From Neisseriaceae bacterium ESL0693 (GTDB lineage Bacteria; Pseudomonadota; Gammaproteobacteria; Burkholderiales; Neisseriaceae), in assembly GCA_029433475.1 (NCBI GenBank), contig JAQTIE010000009.1:124001-188000 (forward strand): a stretch of 64,000 bases of DNA, given 5' to 3'. The notes beneath the pieces are model-generated. The model had not been told where the DNA came from, did not search any database, and saw nothing but the letters and a program-made list of their open reading frames with translations. Below, piece after piece: positions 1 through 9,752 of this stretch. The position numbers were made by a program, and so were the translations under genes. Numbering within the stretch: position 1 is the first letter of the stretch; every line of letters starts with the position of its first letter.

Positions 1-140
1 TGTGTTGATTAAAATCAGGGGGAGTGAAAACAGGAAGAGTCATGAGATTTCAACAGGTCGTGATTAAAAATAAATCAGGTGCTATTACCTGATCAATGAA
101 GTAGACCAACCATAACATAAGGACAATAAATCAGACCAGA

Positions 141-172
141 AAAAAATAAAAAAACGCCGCTTAAAGCGGCGT
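141..172 (-). terminator. Rho-independent terminator after ihfB
   Basis: A 9-bp stem (154-162 with 164-172, ACGCCGCTT/AAGCGGCGT) is followed on the minus strand by a long T-rich run. It lies about 30 bp beyond the ihfB stop and so ends the cmk-rpsA-ihfB unit. Bases 1-140 hold no gene that I can see. Confidence 0.9.
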
Positions 173-203
173 CAAATAAATACCTAATCCAAATCCAGTT
201 TAG

Positions 204-518
204 TTATTTTTTACTTGATACTGCCTGATCAACACGTTCACGCAATTCTTTACCAGGCTTAAAGTGAGGTACATACTTCTCAGGTACAGACACTTTTTCA
301 CCAGTTTTAGGATTACGACCGATACGTGCTGGTCTGTGGTTCAGATCAAAACTACCGAAACCACGGATTTCAATTCGCTGGCCACGAGCCAAAGAGCGGG
401 TCATGGTGTCAACAATAATTTTGACACTTTGTTCCACATCCTTAGCAACCAATGCAGTATTGTCATTATTGGCAGTATACATCTCTGCCAAACGGATCAT
501 TAATTCAGACTTCGTCAT
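204..518 (-). CDS. ihfB: Integration host factor subunit beta
   Basis: This is the 104-residue beta subunit of IHF, the sequence-specific DNA-bending heterodimer used in nucleoid organisation, recombination and transcription. The HU/IHF fold is complete: N-terminal helices (residues 1-40), then the DNA-binding beta arm with GFGSF (53-57) and RNPKTG (68-73), where the intercalating proline sits. Length is normal for the family. It starts 6 bp after rpsA ends, so the two are almost certainly co-transcribed, an arrangement conserved in many proteobacteria. A strong terminator follows. HU is the alternative assignment, but the extra C-terminal residues, arm sequence and rpsA neighbour favour IhfB. 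Confidence 0.96.
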   Translation of the reverse strand: MTKSELMIRLAEMYTANNDNTALVAKDVEQSVKIIVDTMTRSLARGQRIEIRGFGSFDLNHRPARIGRNPKTGEKVSVPEKYVPHFKPGKELRERVDQAVSSKK

Positions 519-524
519 AGAAAC

Positions 525-2207
525 TTACTCGTTATCGCCAGATAGTTTAGCTTTCAACAGATCACCCAGACTGGTTGTACCAGCCGAAGCGTTGTTGGCC
601 GCCAGAGAACGCAATGCCTCAGTGTTTTCTTTTGCATCTTTGGCCTTGATGGACAAATTGATATTGCGGTTCTTGCGATCTACAGTGGTAATCACAGCTT
701 CCACTTCATCGCCTTCCTTCAGAACATTGCGAATATCTTCCACACGGTCATTAGATACTTCAGAAGCACGCAAATAACCTTCAACATCATCTGCCAAAGT
801 CACCACAGCACCTTTGGCATCCAAAGATTTTACAACACCTTTAACCAGACTGCCTTTATCGCTTACGCTGATGAAGTTGGTAAATGGATCACCCATTAAT
901 TGCTTGATACCTAAAGAGATACGCTCTTTATCAACATCAATGGCCAATACCATGGCTTCAACTTCTTCACCTTTCTTGAACTGACGCACAGCTTCTTCGC
1001 CACCTTCACTCCAGGAAAGATCAGACAGATGTACCAGACCATCAATACCGCCCGGCAGACCGACAAACACACCAAAATCAGTAATGGATTTAACCACGCC
1101 TTTGATTTTATCGCCTTTATCGTAGTTGGCTTCAAATTCCTGCCATGGATTAGGCTGGCATTGCTTCATACCCAATGAAATACGGCGACGATCCTCATCA
1201 ATTTCCAGGATCATCACTTCAACTTCATCACCCACCTGAACTACTTTGCTTGGGTGTACGTTTTTATTGGTCCAATCCATTTCGGAAACATGTACCAGAC
1301 CTTCGATGCCCTGTTCGATTTCAACAAATGCACCATAGTCAGTCAGATTGGTTACTTTACCGAATAAGCGGGTACCTTGCGGATAGCGTCGAGCCAAGCC
1401 ATTCCAAGGATCTTCACCCAATTGTTTCAGACCCAGAGACACACGGCTGCGTTCCTGATCAAATTTCAATACTTTGGCTTCAACTTCCTGACCTACTTCC
1501 AACACCTCACTTGGGTGTTTAACACGGCGCCAGGCCAAGTCAGTAATGTGCAACAAGCCATCAATACCACCCAGATCCACAAAAGCACCGTAATCAGTGA
1601 TATTTTTAACAATACCCTTAACCACAGAACCTTCTTGCAGATTTTCCAATAATGCCTTGCGCTCTTCGCCTAACGTTTCTTCCAAAACGGCACGGCGGGA
1701 AACCACAACATTATTGCGGCGTTTATCAAGTTTAATCACTTTGAATTCAATTTCTTTACCTTCAAAGTGTGACGTATCCTTAACAGGACGAACGTCAACC
1801 AGAGAACCTGGCAGGAAAGCACGGATACTGTTGATCATCACAGTCAGGCCGCCTTTAACCTTGCCATTGATCACGCCAGAAAGAATCTCACCATTTTCCA
1901 TGGCTTCTTCCAGCTTGATCCAGTCAGCAGCACGTTTGGCTTTTTCGCGTGACAGTTTGGTTTCACCAAAACCATTTTCTACAGACTCAATGGTTACTGT
2001 TACAAAATCACCAACTTTAACTTCAATCTCGCCCGCTGCATTTTTGAATTCGTTCACTTCAATCAGAGATTCAGATTTCAGACCGGCGTTTACAGTAACA
2101 AAATTGTTATCAATAGCTACAACTTCGGCAGTAATGACTTCGCCAGGATTCATTTCTTGTAAAGTGAAACTTTCTTCCAGCAATTGGGCAAAATTTTCCA
2201 TAGTCAT
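525..2207 (-). CDS. rpsA: 30S ribosomal protein S1
   Basis: Ribosomal protein S1 binds mRNA on the small subunit and helps initiate translation of structured or weak-Shine-Dalgarno messages. Six S1 (OB-fold) repeats can be followed at roughly residues 20-88, 106-172, 192-261, 278-348, 365-435 and 452-521, several carrying the [12 protein letters not shown]-type signature. The frame is open upstream to a TTG at 2219. I chose the ATG at 2207 because GAGAG lies just before it and the resulting N-terminus ([13 protein letters not shown]) matches Neisseria S1 as I remember it. The product is 560 residues, normal length. It lies between cmk and ihfB in one transcription direction. Confidence 0.97.
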   Translation of the reverse strand: MTMENFAQLLEESFTLQEMNPGEVITAEVVAIDNNFVTVNAGLKSESLIEVNEFKNAAGEIEVKVGDFVTVTIESVENGFGETKLSREKAKRAADWIKLEEAMENGEILSGVINGKVKGGLTVMINSIRAFLPGSLVDVRPVKDTSHFEGKEIEFKVIKLDKRRNNVVVSRRAVLEETLGEERKALLENLQEGSVVKGIVKNITDYGAFVDLGGIDGLLHITDLAWRRVKHPSEVLEVGQEVEAKVLKFDQERSRVSLGLKQLGEDPWNGLARRYPQGTRLFGKVTNLTDYGAFVEIEQGIEGLVHVSEMDWTNKNVHPSKVVQVGDEVEVMILEIDEDRRRISLGMKQCQPNPWQEFEANYDKGDKIKGVVKSITDFGVFVGLPGGIDGLVHLSDLSWSEGGEEAVRQFKKGEEVEAMVLAIDVDKERISLGIKQLMGDPFTNFISVSDKGSLVKGVVKSLDAKGAVVTLADDVEGYLRASEVSNDRVEDIRNVLKEGDEVEAVITTVDRKNRNINLSIKAKDAKENTEALRSLAANNASAGTTSLGDLLKAKLSGDNE

Positions 2208-2350
2208 AAATACTCTCAAAGTATCACCAAGGAATACGAGGGTTAGTTAATCAAAGTTCACATACCTTGGTTATGCAAACCAATCTAATTATCTGTTTAT
2301 CAAAAACTATTTGACATATACCATTCAAATGAATTCACGATAACCAATAT

Positions 2351-2374
2351 TCATGCAACCCTATTGTTGCATGA
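2351..2374. other. Hairpin between cmk and rpsA
   Basis: A perfect 9-bp inverted repeat, TCATGCAAC/GTTGCATGA, has a 6-nt loop. No T-run follows on either strand, so it does not look like an ordinary terminator. It sits in the 189-bp gap just downstream of cmk and upstream of rpsA. Its place in the rpsA leader would suit an mRNA control or processing element, which is inference. Confidence 0.4.
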
Positions 2375-2396
2375 AGCGTGATATTGTACCTGAATT

Positions 2397-3071
2397 TTAT
2401 ATTTTTTGATACCAATCAAGTACTTTTTGCACACTTTCACTAATAGTCAGATGAGATGTATCCAATATTCTAGCATCATCAACAGGTTGTAGCGGGGCTA
2501 CTGCACGATTTCTATCGGCCTCATCACGTTTTTCAATATCAGCAAGAATCTGCCCGAATGCCACACTATCAACGGCAATATGTAATTGCATTGCCCGCCG
2601 GCGGGCGCGGACTTCACTGCTGGCTGTTAAAAATACTTTCAGCCGAGCTTGGGGAAAAACCACAGATGCCATGTCGCGCCCATCTGCCACCAGCCCGGGA
2701 GGAATCAGAAAATCACGCTGACGCTGAAGTAAAGCTGCACGTAACAAAGGGAAACGGGCAATGAGTGAAGCACCCATCCCTATTTCTTCACGGCGAATGG
2801 CCTCACTGACATCCTCTCCATTCAACCAGACACGATTTTTTTCAAATGCCACCGGCAGTCTTTGCGCCAAATCAGCCAATGCTTTTTCATTTTGCCAGTC
2901 AACGTTGTTCTGGTGTGCACTCAGTGCCATAACACGATAAATGGCACCGGAATCAAGATAATGCCAGCCCAGGGAAGTGGCCACAGCCAATGCGACCGTG
3001 CCTTTACCTGATGCACTCGGGCCATCAATAGCAATAACAGGCGGGACTTGAGCGGGGAAATGTAACGACAT
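2397..3071 (-). CDS. cmk: Cytidylate kinase
   Basis: This enzyme phosphorylates CMP and dCMP with ATP in the cytoplasm, feeding CTP and dCTP synthesis. The P-loop GPSASGKGT lies at residues 17-25, followed by the nucleotide-binding DSGAIYR at 41-47, and DGRDMASVVFP near residue 128 is the conserved CMP-binding segment. At 224 residues it has normal length. It is the first gene of a cmk-rpsA-ihfB cluster, a very widespread order. Upstream (3072-3302) is 230 bp of AT-rich DNA with no gene that I can recognise. Confidence 0.96.
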   Translation of the reverse strand: MSLHFPAQVPPVIAIDGPSASGKGTVALAVATSLGWHYLDSGAIYRVMALSAHQNNVDWQNEKALADLAQRLPVAFEKNRVWLNGEDVSEAIRREEIGMGASLIARFPLLRAALLQRQRDFLIPPGLVADGRDMASVVFPQARLKVFLTASSEVRARRRAMQLHIAVDSVAFGQILADIEKRDEADRNRAVAPLQPVDDARILDTSHLTISESVQKVLDWYQKI

Positions 3072-3302
3072 TATTTTAATCCCAGAATAAAATCACAATG
3101 GTATATCGCTGATTTGATCTTTTGCAACGATCTAAAATTTTAAGGAATAAAAGATGCAAAAATAGATCAATGTGAACAATATACTTAATGATTTGTATTA
3201 TTAAATAAACGCAGAACTAAAATCACCAGAGTATATACCATCAATATAAGAATACAGATTTCTTCACATGGTGATTTTATTCAGATAATTTTTGAAATAC
3301 AG

Positions 3303-3908
3303 TTACATTTTTGTTTCTCTGGCCTGAGCCACATCACGCAATTGCAAACACAATGAAACAGAAAACAGAGCCAGCATAAAAGGTACTTCGTACAATTCTT
3401 CAAGTAAATCATCATATAACGGATTATACAATACAAATTGCGCAAACCAGCGCTGTCTTTCCACCGCATCAGCCAATAAAAATCCGGCAGCAGCCAATAC
3501 AAAATCCCAGACCGGAAAAGGTTGTTTAAAACATGATTTAATGCCCTGACGCACTTGCGGCCAGAACAGCATCACAATCAGTCCGCCGATCAATACGCCG
3601 CCTATAATATGATACAACACGCGCGGATAGTCAGGAATTAATTGACGTCCCCAATTCTGGTCTCGTCCCAGTAATACCAGCCACCATAATGCAGCCCATA
3701 ACCAGAAAGCACGTTTGGAGCCCTTCAAATCAGTAGCCAGTGCACATACCAGAGTAAAAATAAAACAGCACAACAAGAATACTGTTTGTCCATACTCTAC
3801 CCATTCCACCATGCCTGGATCAATGTGCAACGGCTGAGTCAAAGGAATCGCCAAAATCATTGCCAGCCAAACAAAACTGTGTTTATACCAGTGCCAATCT
3901 AAATTCAT
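3303..3908 (-). CDS. Multi-pass membrane protein of unknown function
   Basis: I do not recognise this 201-residue protein. It has about five hydrophobic segments: residues 11-25, 40-62, 68-80, 97-119 and 138-150, with another possible one near 175-190. It is rich in Trp and has a charged loop (GRDQNWGRQ) after the third segment. It lacks a cleavable signal peptide and any enzyme motif that I can name. It stands alone, transcribed away from aroA. A 20-bp palindrome, CGATTATCG-CT-CGATAATCG, lies about 30 bp before its start and may be an operator. Inner-membrane location is inferred from the hydrophobic segments only. Confidence 0.75.
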   Translation of the reverse strand: MNLDWHWYKHSFVWLAMILAIPLTQPLHIDPGMVEWVEYGQTVFLLCCFIFTLVCALATDLKGSKRAFWLWAALWWLVLLGRDQNWGRQLIPDYPRVLYHIIGGVLIGGLIVMLFWPQVRQGIKSCFKQPFPVWDFVLAAAGFLLADAVERQRWFAQFVLYNPLYDDLLEELYEVPFMLALFSVSLCLQLRDVAQARETKM

Positions 3909-3938
3909 ACTAATGCTTTTATTCCAGATAATAGATAT

Positions 3939-3958
3939 CGATTATCGCTCGATAATCG
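3939..3958. promoter_or_regulatory. Palindrome, possible operator
   Basis: Two perfect 9-bp arms, CGATTATCG and CGATAATCG, are separated by 2 bp and lie 31 bp upstream of the start of the minus-strand membrane-protein gene. The tight spacer and AT-rich setting fit a dimeric repressor site better than an RNA hairpin, since a 2-nt loop is unfavourable. The regulator is unknown. Confidence 0.4.
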
Positions 3959-4144
3959 TTAAAGTGAAGCATATTATAATCAGCTTAATACACAACTGTG
4001 ACACTTCTTTAAAATATCTTACAAAATAGAGAATAGCTATACTAAAGATAGAAGAAAATAATGATTTCAGACTGATTGACTGCTACACTTTATAATAAAT
4101 GAGAATTGTTTGCCTGAACTTTCTATAATTTTAAACATCATATT

Positions 4145-5470
4145 ATGACCATTCCTTCTTTGTATCTGCCTGCAACCACGATTAAGCCCACACACATTAC
4201 CTTACCGGGCTCCAAAAGCATCAGTAATCGAATACTGTTACTGGCCGCTTTATCAGACAATCAGACTGAAATTCATTCTTTATTAAATTCAGACGATACT
4301 GCCCGTATGCTCGAAGCCTTGAAAACCTTAGGCGTCAATATTCAATCCACGGCGGAAAAACTGCTGATCCATGGTTGTCATGGTCAGTTTCCAAATCATA
4401 AAGCAGATTTGTTTCTCGGAAATGCGGGTACCGCTTTTCGGCCTTTAGTAGCCGTTTTATCCGTATTGGGCGGCCACTATCGTTTACATGGTGTTGCGCG
4501 TATGCATGAGCGCCCTATCGGCGATCTGGTTGATGCATTAAGACAAATAGGCGCCCATATTGATTATGAACAACAAGCCGGTTTTCCGCCGCTATTGATA
4601 CATCCGCGTGTCAATCAGGATCAGCATACGATTTCAGTTAAGGGCAATGTATCCAGCCAGTTTCTGACGGCTTTACTCATGGCCTTGCCCCTGACACAGC
4701 AAGAACACGTTATTGAAGTAACCGATACCCTGATTTCAAAACCCTATATTGAAATTACATTAAAACTGATGGCTCAATTCGGTATTCAAATACTTCATGA
4801 AAATTTCAGCCGCTTTTTTGTGCCTGCCTGTACGTCATATCATTCCTCGGGCAGTATTCATGTTGAGGGGGACGCCTCCAGTGCTTCCTACTTTCTGGCG
4901 GCAGGACTGATTACCGGTATACCTGTTCGGGTTTATGGTATTGATCAACACAGCATTCAAGGAGATGTGGCTTTTGCCCGGGAACTGGAAAAAATAGGTG
5001 CAAACATAACGTGGGGAAAGCATTTTATCGAAGTTTCCAGACCGGCTAGCCAGCCTATTCTCTCCTTTGATCTGGATGCCAATCACATTCCCGATGCAGC
5101 AATGACTTTAGTTATGATCGCTTTGGCCACCAAACAGCGCTGTCGTCTGCGCAATATCGGCAGCTGGCGCGTTAAAGAAACTGATCGGCTGTATGCCATG
5201 GCTACGGAATTACGCAAACTGGGGGTAACAGTCACAGAAACCGCTGACAGCCTGAGCATTGAAGCACCTGAAAAATTAAATACCGATGTACACATTCATA
5301 CTTATGATGATCACCGCATGGCCATGTGTTTTTCATTGGTGAGCTTATTGAATACAGCCGTTTATATTGATGACCCGCAATGTGTGAATAAAACCTTTCC
5401 GGATTATTTTCAGGTTTTCGCCAGTCTGAGCAATAATCCGGAGGCCACTTTTGCCACTACTGAACTATAA
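4145..5470 (+). CDS. aroA: 3-phosphoshikimate 1-carboxyvinyltransferase (EPSP synthase)
   Basis: It joins shikimate-3-phosphate and phosphoenolpyruvate to make EPSP, the sixth step of the shikimate route to aromatic amino acids and folate. The two family signatures are clear: [13 protein letters not shown] near residues 89-101 and RVKETDRL around 345. [10 protein letters not shown] (20-29) is the substrate-binding loop, and DDHRMAM near 390 is also present. The second motif has a glutamate (KETDRL) as in class I enzymes. Length (441) is a little over the usual 427-433. There is no strong ribosome-binding site before the ATG. It stands alone on the plus strand ahead of ruvB. Confidence 0.96.
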   Translation: MTIPSLYLPATTIKPTHITLPGSKSISNRILLLAALSDNQTEIHSLLNSDDTARMLEALKTLGVNIQSTAEKLLIHGCHGQFPNHKADLFLGNAGTAFRPLVAVLSVLGGHYRLHGVARMHERPIGDLVDALRQIGAHIDYEQQAGFPPLLIHPRVNQDQHTISVKGNVSSQFLTALLMALPLTQQEHVIEVTDTLISKPYIEITLKLMAQFGIQILHENFSRFFVPACTSYHSSGSIHVEGDASSASYFLAAGLITGIPVRVYGIDQHSIQGDVAFARELEKIGANITWGKHFIEVSRPASQPILSFDLDANHIPDAAMTLVMIALATKQRCRLRNIGSWRVKETDRLYAMATELRKLGVTVTETADSLSIEAPEKLNTDVHIHTYDDHRMAMCFSLVSLLNTAVYIDDPQCVNKTFPDYFQVFASLSNNPEATFATTEL

Positions 5471-5567
5471 GGCTGTGGTGTAAGAATATCGGCTTGAATT
5501 CGGTGTTTTATTTTCCTCAGACAATCAAGTGCGGTATCATCACGCTATTACACAACCTCTCATGATT

Positions 5568-6602
5568 ATGCTGCAAACTGATCAACTTTCCAGCGCTCAG
5601 ACTGAGCGCATTATCAGCCCTAAAAATATCTCCAATCAGGAAGAGTTACTGGAGCGTGCCCTGCGTCCGCGCACGTTAACCGATTATATCGGACAGAATA
5701 AAGCCAAAGAACAATTATCGATTTTTATTCAGGCAGCAAAAAAGCGCGGTGAGGCATTAGACCATACCCTGCTTTTTGGTCCGCCCGGACTGGGTAAAAC
5801 AACACTGGCGCATATTATTGCTCATGAGCTTGGGGTGAATTTACGCCAGACTTCAGGCCCGGTATTGGAACGCGCCGGAGATCTGGCGGCATTACTGACT
5901 AATCTGGAGCCGCACGACGTATTATTTATCGATGAGATTCATCGATTAAGTCCGGTGGTAGAAGAAATTCTGTATCCGGCGCTGGAAGATTATCAGTTAG
6001 ACATCATGATTGGTGAAGGACCGGCTGCTCGTTCAGTAAAAATTGATTTACCGCCTTTTACCCTGGTAGGCGCCACTACCCGCGCAGGTATGCTGACCAA
6101 TCCTCTGCGTGACCGTTTTGGCATCATTTCCCGGCTGGAATTTTATAATAGCGCCGATCTGACCACCATTGTGCATCGATCTGCCCAGTTATTACAGCTT
6201 TCCATTGATACCACAGGCGCAGGCGAAATTGCCAAACGCAGTCGCGGCACGCCTCGTATTGCCAACCGGTTGCTACGCCGTGTGCGCGACTATGCCGAAG
6301 TAAAACACCAAGGGCAGATTAATGCCGATATAGCCGATGCGGCATTATATTTACTTGATGTTGATGATTGCGGGCTTGATGTCATGGATCGCAAATTTCT
6401 TGAGGCGATTCTGTATAAATTCACTGGTGGGCCGGTCGGACTGGATAATATTGCCGCGGCCATCGGTGAATCCACAGACACCATTGAAGATGTTATTGAG
6501 CCTTATCTGATTCAGCAAGGTTTTTTACAACGGACACCGCGCGGACGCATGGCAACGGAACGAAGCTATACCCATTTTAACATGCCCGACACCACAGAAT
6601 AA
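5568..6602 (+). CDS. ruvB: Holliday junction branch-migration helicase RuvB
   Basis: RuvB is the hexameric ring ATPase that drives branch migration with RuvA before RuvC cuts the junction. It carries Walker [10 protein letters not shown] (71-79), Walker B IDEIH (121-125), sensor GATTRAG and the arginine-finger region [13 protein letters not shown], then the C-terminal winged helix ending in RTPRGRMAT. The frame runs upstream to a GTG at 5529, but Neisseria RuvB begins MLQTD, which corresponds to the ATG at 5568. That gives 344 residues, the usual size. ruvA and ruvC are not beside it here. Confidence 0.95.
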   Translation: MLQTDQLSSAQTERIISPKNISNQEELLERALRPRTLTDYIGQNKAKEQLSIFIQAAKKRGEALDHTLLFGPPGLGKTTLAHIIAHELGVNLRQTSGPVLERAGDLAALLTNLEPHDVLFIDEIHRLSPVVEEILYPALEDYQLDIMIGEGPAARSVKIDLPPFTLVGATTRAGMLTNPLRDRFGIISRLEFYNSADLTTIVHRSAQLLQLSIDTTGAGEIAKRSRGTPRIANRLLRRVRDYAEVKHQGQINADIADAALYLLDVDDCGLDVMDRKFLEAILYKFTGGPVGLDNIAAAIGESTDTIEDVIEPYLIQQGFLQRTPRGRMATERSYTHFNMPDTTE

Positions 6603-6676
6603 ATTGTATTCTATACTATACATATCATTATCCGGTAGGCAATCTCCCCTGTATTCCTGATCAATAGAAAGTAACC

Positions 6677-8071
6677 ATGTCCTCTCCTATCATTGATGAA
6701 AGTATTTTCAAAGCTTACGACATTCGCGGTATTATTGGCACCACACTCTCCAATGATATCGCCGAACTGATTGGCCGCGCCATCGCCACAGAGGCGCTGG
6801 CACAGAATATTACTCATATCGCTGTGGGTCGCGATGGACGCCTATCTGGTCCTGAACTGACCGTTAGTCTCATAAAAGGCATCACCGATACCGGCATCAA
6901 TGTGATGGATATTGGTATGGTAGCCACGCCCATGCTGTATTTTGCTGCAATTCAATACTGCGGCGGCAGTGGTGTGATGATCACCGGCAGTCATAACCCG
7001 CCCAATTATAATGGTTTTAAAATGATGCTGGCTGGTACCACATTGGCCGGCGAAGACATTCAGAATTTACGCCGGCGTATTGTGGAGAATCAATTATCGC
7101 CTGTCACCAGCACTACCGGCAGCGTGACTCAAAAAGCCATCGCTCCTGAATATATTGACTATATTGCCGCCCACATACAATTACAACGCCCCATGAAAAT
7201 TGCTATTGATGCCGGTAATGGTGTCAGCGGTGCTTATGCCGCCGATCTTTATCGTGCTCTGGGCTGTGAAGTGCAGGAATTATTTTGTGAGGTCGATGGC
7301 CATTTTCCCAACCATCATCCCGATCCGGCCAAACCAGCCAATTTACAAGACTTGATTGCAGCATTGGCCACCGGTGACGCAGAAATAGGTCTGGCTTTTG
7401 ATGGTGATGGAGATCGATTGGGCGTAGTAACTAAAGAAGGAAATATTATCTATCCGGATCGTCAGCTGATGCTGTTTGCTGCTGATGTTTTAAGCCGGAA
7501 CCCTCAGGCAAAAGTGATTTTTGATGTTAAATCCAGCCGCTTACTGACGCCGTGGATTACACAGCATGATGGTCAGGCCATCATGAGTAAAACCGGACAT
7601 AGCTTTATCAAGGCGGCCATGAAACAGCATGATGCATTATTAGCCGGTGAAATGAGCGGGCATTTATTCTTTAAAGAACGTTGGTTTGGTTTTGATGATG
7701 GCTTATATGCCGGTGCCAGACTGCTGGAAATTTTATCACGCAGCGCGCAACCCTCAGCCGTATTAAATGCTCTGCCACAAGGCTATTCCACCCCTGAATT
7801 GAATATTGATGTTCCGGCCGGTCAGTCTGGCCATCAGATTATTGACGCACTGGCCAAAAATGCCCATTTTGATCAGGAACAGCAACGCATTACCCTTGAT
7901 GGTCTGCGGGTAGAATTCAGCGATGGTTTCGGCCTGATGCGTGCGTCCAATACCACACCTGTGCTGGTATTGCGTTTTGAAGCCGACAGCCCTGAAGCAT
8001 TAATACGGATTCAGACCCAGTTCAGACACGTTATTGAACAACATCCGCAATTAAACTGGCCTGATGCCTGA
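6677..8071 (+). CDS. algC: Phosphomannomutase/phosphoglucomutase
   Basis: This alpha-D-phosphohexomutase interconverts the 1- and 6-phosphates of mannose or glucose, supplying nucleotide sugars for lipooligosaccharide and other surface glycans. The phospho-acceptor serine is in TGSHNP (residues 103-108). The magnesium loop DGDGDR lies near 244-249, the sugar-binding GEMSGH near 325, and the C-terminal phosphate loop with RASNTTP near 430. At 464 residues it matches the AlgC/Pgm group rather than GlmM. The Neisseria homologue is usually called pgm, so the symbol is a choice between synonyms. It is monocistronic and ends in a strong hairpin. Confidence 0.93.
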   Translation: MSSPIIDESIFKAYDIRGIIGTTLSNDIAELIGRAIATEALAQNITHIAVGRDGRLSGPELTVSLIKGITDTGINVMDIGMVATPMLYFAAIQYCGGSGVMITGSHNPPNYNGFKMMLAGTTLAGEDIQNLRRRIVENQLSPVTSTTGSVTQKAIAPEYIDYIAAHIQLQRPMKIAIDAGNGVSGAYAADLYRALGCEVQELFCEVDGHFPNHHPDPAKPANLQDLIAALATGDAEIGLAFDGDGDRLGVVTKEGNIIYPDRQLMLFAADVLSRNPQAKVIFDVKSSRLLTPWITQHDGQAIMSKTGHSFIKAAMKQHDALLAGEMSGHLFFKERWFGFDDGLYAGARLLEILSRSAQPSAVLNALPQGYSTPELNIDVPAGQSGHQIIDALAKNAHFDQEQQRITLDGLRVEFSDGFGLMRASNTTPVLVLRFEADSPEALIRIQTQFRHVIEQHPQLNWPDA

Positions 8072-8106
8072 TAATCTTAATCTATTCTTATCAACTATAT
8101 TGCCAC

Positions 8107-8140
8107 AATAAAGCCGGATTAAATTAATCCGGCTTTATTT
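8107..8140 (+). terminator. Terminator after the phosphohexomutase gene
   Basis: A 16-bp inverted repeat (8107-8122 with 8124-8139) has the core AAGCCGGATT/AATCCGGCTT and ends in TTTATTT. It lies 36 bp beyond the stop. The symmetry means it could work in either direction. Confidence 0.88.
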
Positions 8141-8205
8141 GTGACCAAATCATCATTTAAAACATGGTACTATTCCAGCATCAACAATCCATGTAATCAT
8201 TACAT

Positions 8206-8670
8206 ATGGCACAAGAAATCGAACGTAAATTTTTGGTCATCAACGATCACTGGCGCACTGAAGCCACAGGGATTTTATATCGGCAGGCTTATTTGAATAC
8301 CGATAAACAGCGTACTGTACGAATCCGTATCATCGGTGAGCAAGCTTTCATCACCATTAAAGGGATTACCCGGGACATTTGTCGGCTGGAATTTGAATAC
8401 CCCATTGCCGTGGAAGATGCCCATACCATGATTGACCAGCTGGCACACCGTCCCATCATCGAAAAATACCGCTATCAGATAAAGCAACAAGACCTTATCT
8501 GGGAAATAGATGAATTTCTGGGAGAAAATCAAGGCCTGATTATTGCAGAAGTAGAACTGTCACATCCGGATCAGAAATTGGTGTTACCAGAATGGATCGG
8601 CGCTGAAGTTTCGCATGATCCGCGTTACTTTAACAATAATCTGGTTACCCATCCCTTTCAAAGCTGGTGA
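8206..8670 (+). CDS. CYTH-domain protein, probable inorganic triphosphatase
   Basis: This small CYTH-fold protein (154 residues) opens with the family signature EIERKFL at residues 4-10. Paired acidic and basic residues on alternate beta strands then line the triphosphate tunnel (RTVRIRI, FITIKG, RLEFEYPI, EKYRY, WEIDEF, IIAEVEL). The ending HDPRYFNNNL is typical of the stand-alone bacterial group that hydrolyses inorganic triphosphate. Adenylate cyclase or thiamine-triphosphatase activity is possible for the fold but less likely for this subgroup. It has its own promoter region after a terminator and converges on prmB. Confidence 0.85.
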   Translation: MAQEIERKFLVINDHWRTEATGILYRQAYLNTDKQRTVRIRIIGEQAFITIKGITRDICRLEFEYPIAVEDAHTMIDQLAHRPIIEKYRYQIKQQDLIWEIDEFLGENQGLIIAEVELSHPDQKLVLPEWIGAEVSHDPRYFNNNLVTHPFQSW

Positions 8671-8687
8671 TCAATGCCTGCATTGAT
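8670..8687. terminator. Weak hairpin between converging genes
   Basis: ATCAATG and CATTGAT form a 7-bp stem with a 4-nt loop, spanning the gap between the ends of the CYTH gene and prmB. The T-tract is poor on both sides, so termination strength is doubtful. Confidence 0.35.
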
Positions 8688-8707
8688 AAACATGCAACTA
8701 TTTAGAT

Positions 8708-9607
8708 CTATTCACCCAATAATTGCTCGCGCGTCAGCAAAAAGACAAAACCATCGCCACCACTGGTACTTAGCCATGTAAATGGCAATTCAGGAAAGGC
8801 CTGTTCCAATACATCACGATTATGACCAATCTCTACCAAAAGAACACCATCAGGATACAAATATTTTGCCGCCTGCTGAATTATCTGTCGCACAATATCC
8901 AGACCGTCAACACCACTACCCAAGGCCAATTCGGGTTCATGCTGATATTCCGCCGGTAACTCAGCCACGGATTCGGCATCAACATAAGGCGGATTGGAAA
9001 CGATCAAGTGATATTTCTCTTCTATACCCTCAAAAAGATCAGTATGAATTAAATGCACCCGCTCTTGTAAACCATAAGCCTCTACATTAATGGCGGCCAC
9101 TTCCAAAGCATCCAGACTGATATCTACCGCATCAATGATCGCATCAGGATAATGATGCGCCATCTGAATGGCCAGCGCACCGCTACCGGTACATAAATCC
9201 AGTGCCCGCTTGACCAGTTCATCATAAGGTAACCAAGGTTGCAGCGGCGCACCAAGTAATTCATAAATAAAAGAGCGAGGTACAATCACGCGCTCATCAA
9301 CATAAAATTCAAAATCGCCCTGCCATGCCTGCTGAGTCAGATAAGACACCGGTAGCCGTTCAGTGACACGTCGCTCAATCAGCGTCAGCAATGTTTCTTT
9401 TTCCTGTGGCAATAATTTTGCATCCAGAAAAGGCGCCAGCATATCCAAGGGTAAATGCAGCGTATGCAAAATCAGATAAGCCGCTTCATCATAGGCATTG
9501 TCATTACCATGACCAAAAAATAATTCAGCCTGATTGAAACGACTGACAGCATAACGCAATACATCCCGCACGGTAGACAACTGATCACCAACACTTATAC
9601 TAGACAC
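8708..9607 (-). CDS. prmB: 50S ribosomal protein L3 N5-glutamine methyltransferase
   Basis: A class I SAM methyltransferase that methylates a glutamine side chain of ribosomal protein L3. It has the SAM-binding loop DLCTGSGALAIQMA (137-150) and the catalytic NPPY at 205-208, which defines the Gln/Asn/adenine N-methyltransferases. An N-terminal helical domain occupies residues 1-100. Length (299) and the VIVPRSFIYELL segment fit PrmB; PrmC (release-factor methyltransferase) is shorter and usually sits next to prfA. The start is a GTG at 9607, supported by AAGGAA about 6 bp upstream. Confidence 0.92.
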   Translation of the reverse strand: MSSISVGDQLSTVRDVLRYAVSRFNQAELFFGHGNDNAYDEAAYLILHTLHLPLDMLAPFLDAKLLPQEKETLLTLIERRVTERLPVSYLTQQAWQGDFEFYVDERVIVPRSFIYELLGAPLQPWLPYDELVKRALDLCTGSGALAIQMAHHYPDAIIDAVDISLDALEVAAINVEAYGLQERVHLIHTDLFEGIEEKYHLIVSNPPYVDAESVAELPAEYQHEPELALGSGVDGLDIVRQIIQQAAKYLYPDGVLLVEIGHNRDVLEQAFPELPFTWLSTSGGDGFVFLLTREQLLGE

Positions 9608-9752
9608 AACATTTCCTTACATATACAGATAATCTCTGCCAATCGCAGACATCGTCTTTTATCATTAGAGACTTCATCTTGTCTATGGCCATTTCTAAAA
9701 CCTGTCTCTGGACAGAAGCAGGTTTTCAGCAACGGCCAAATGCAAGACATTA

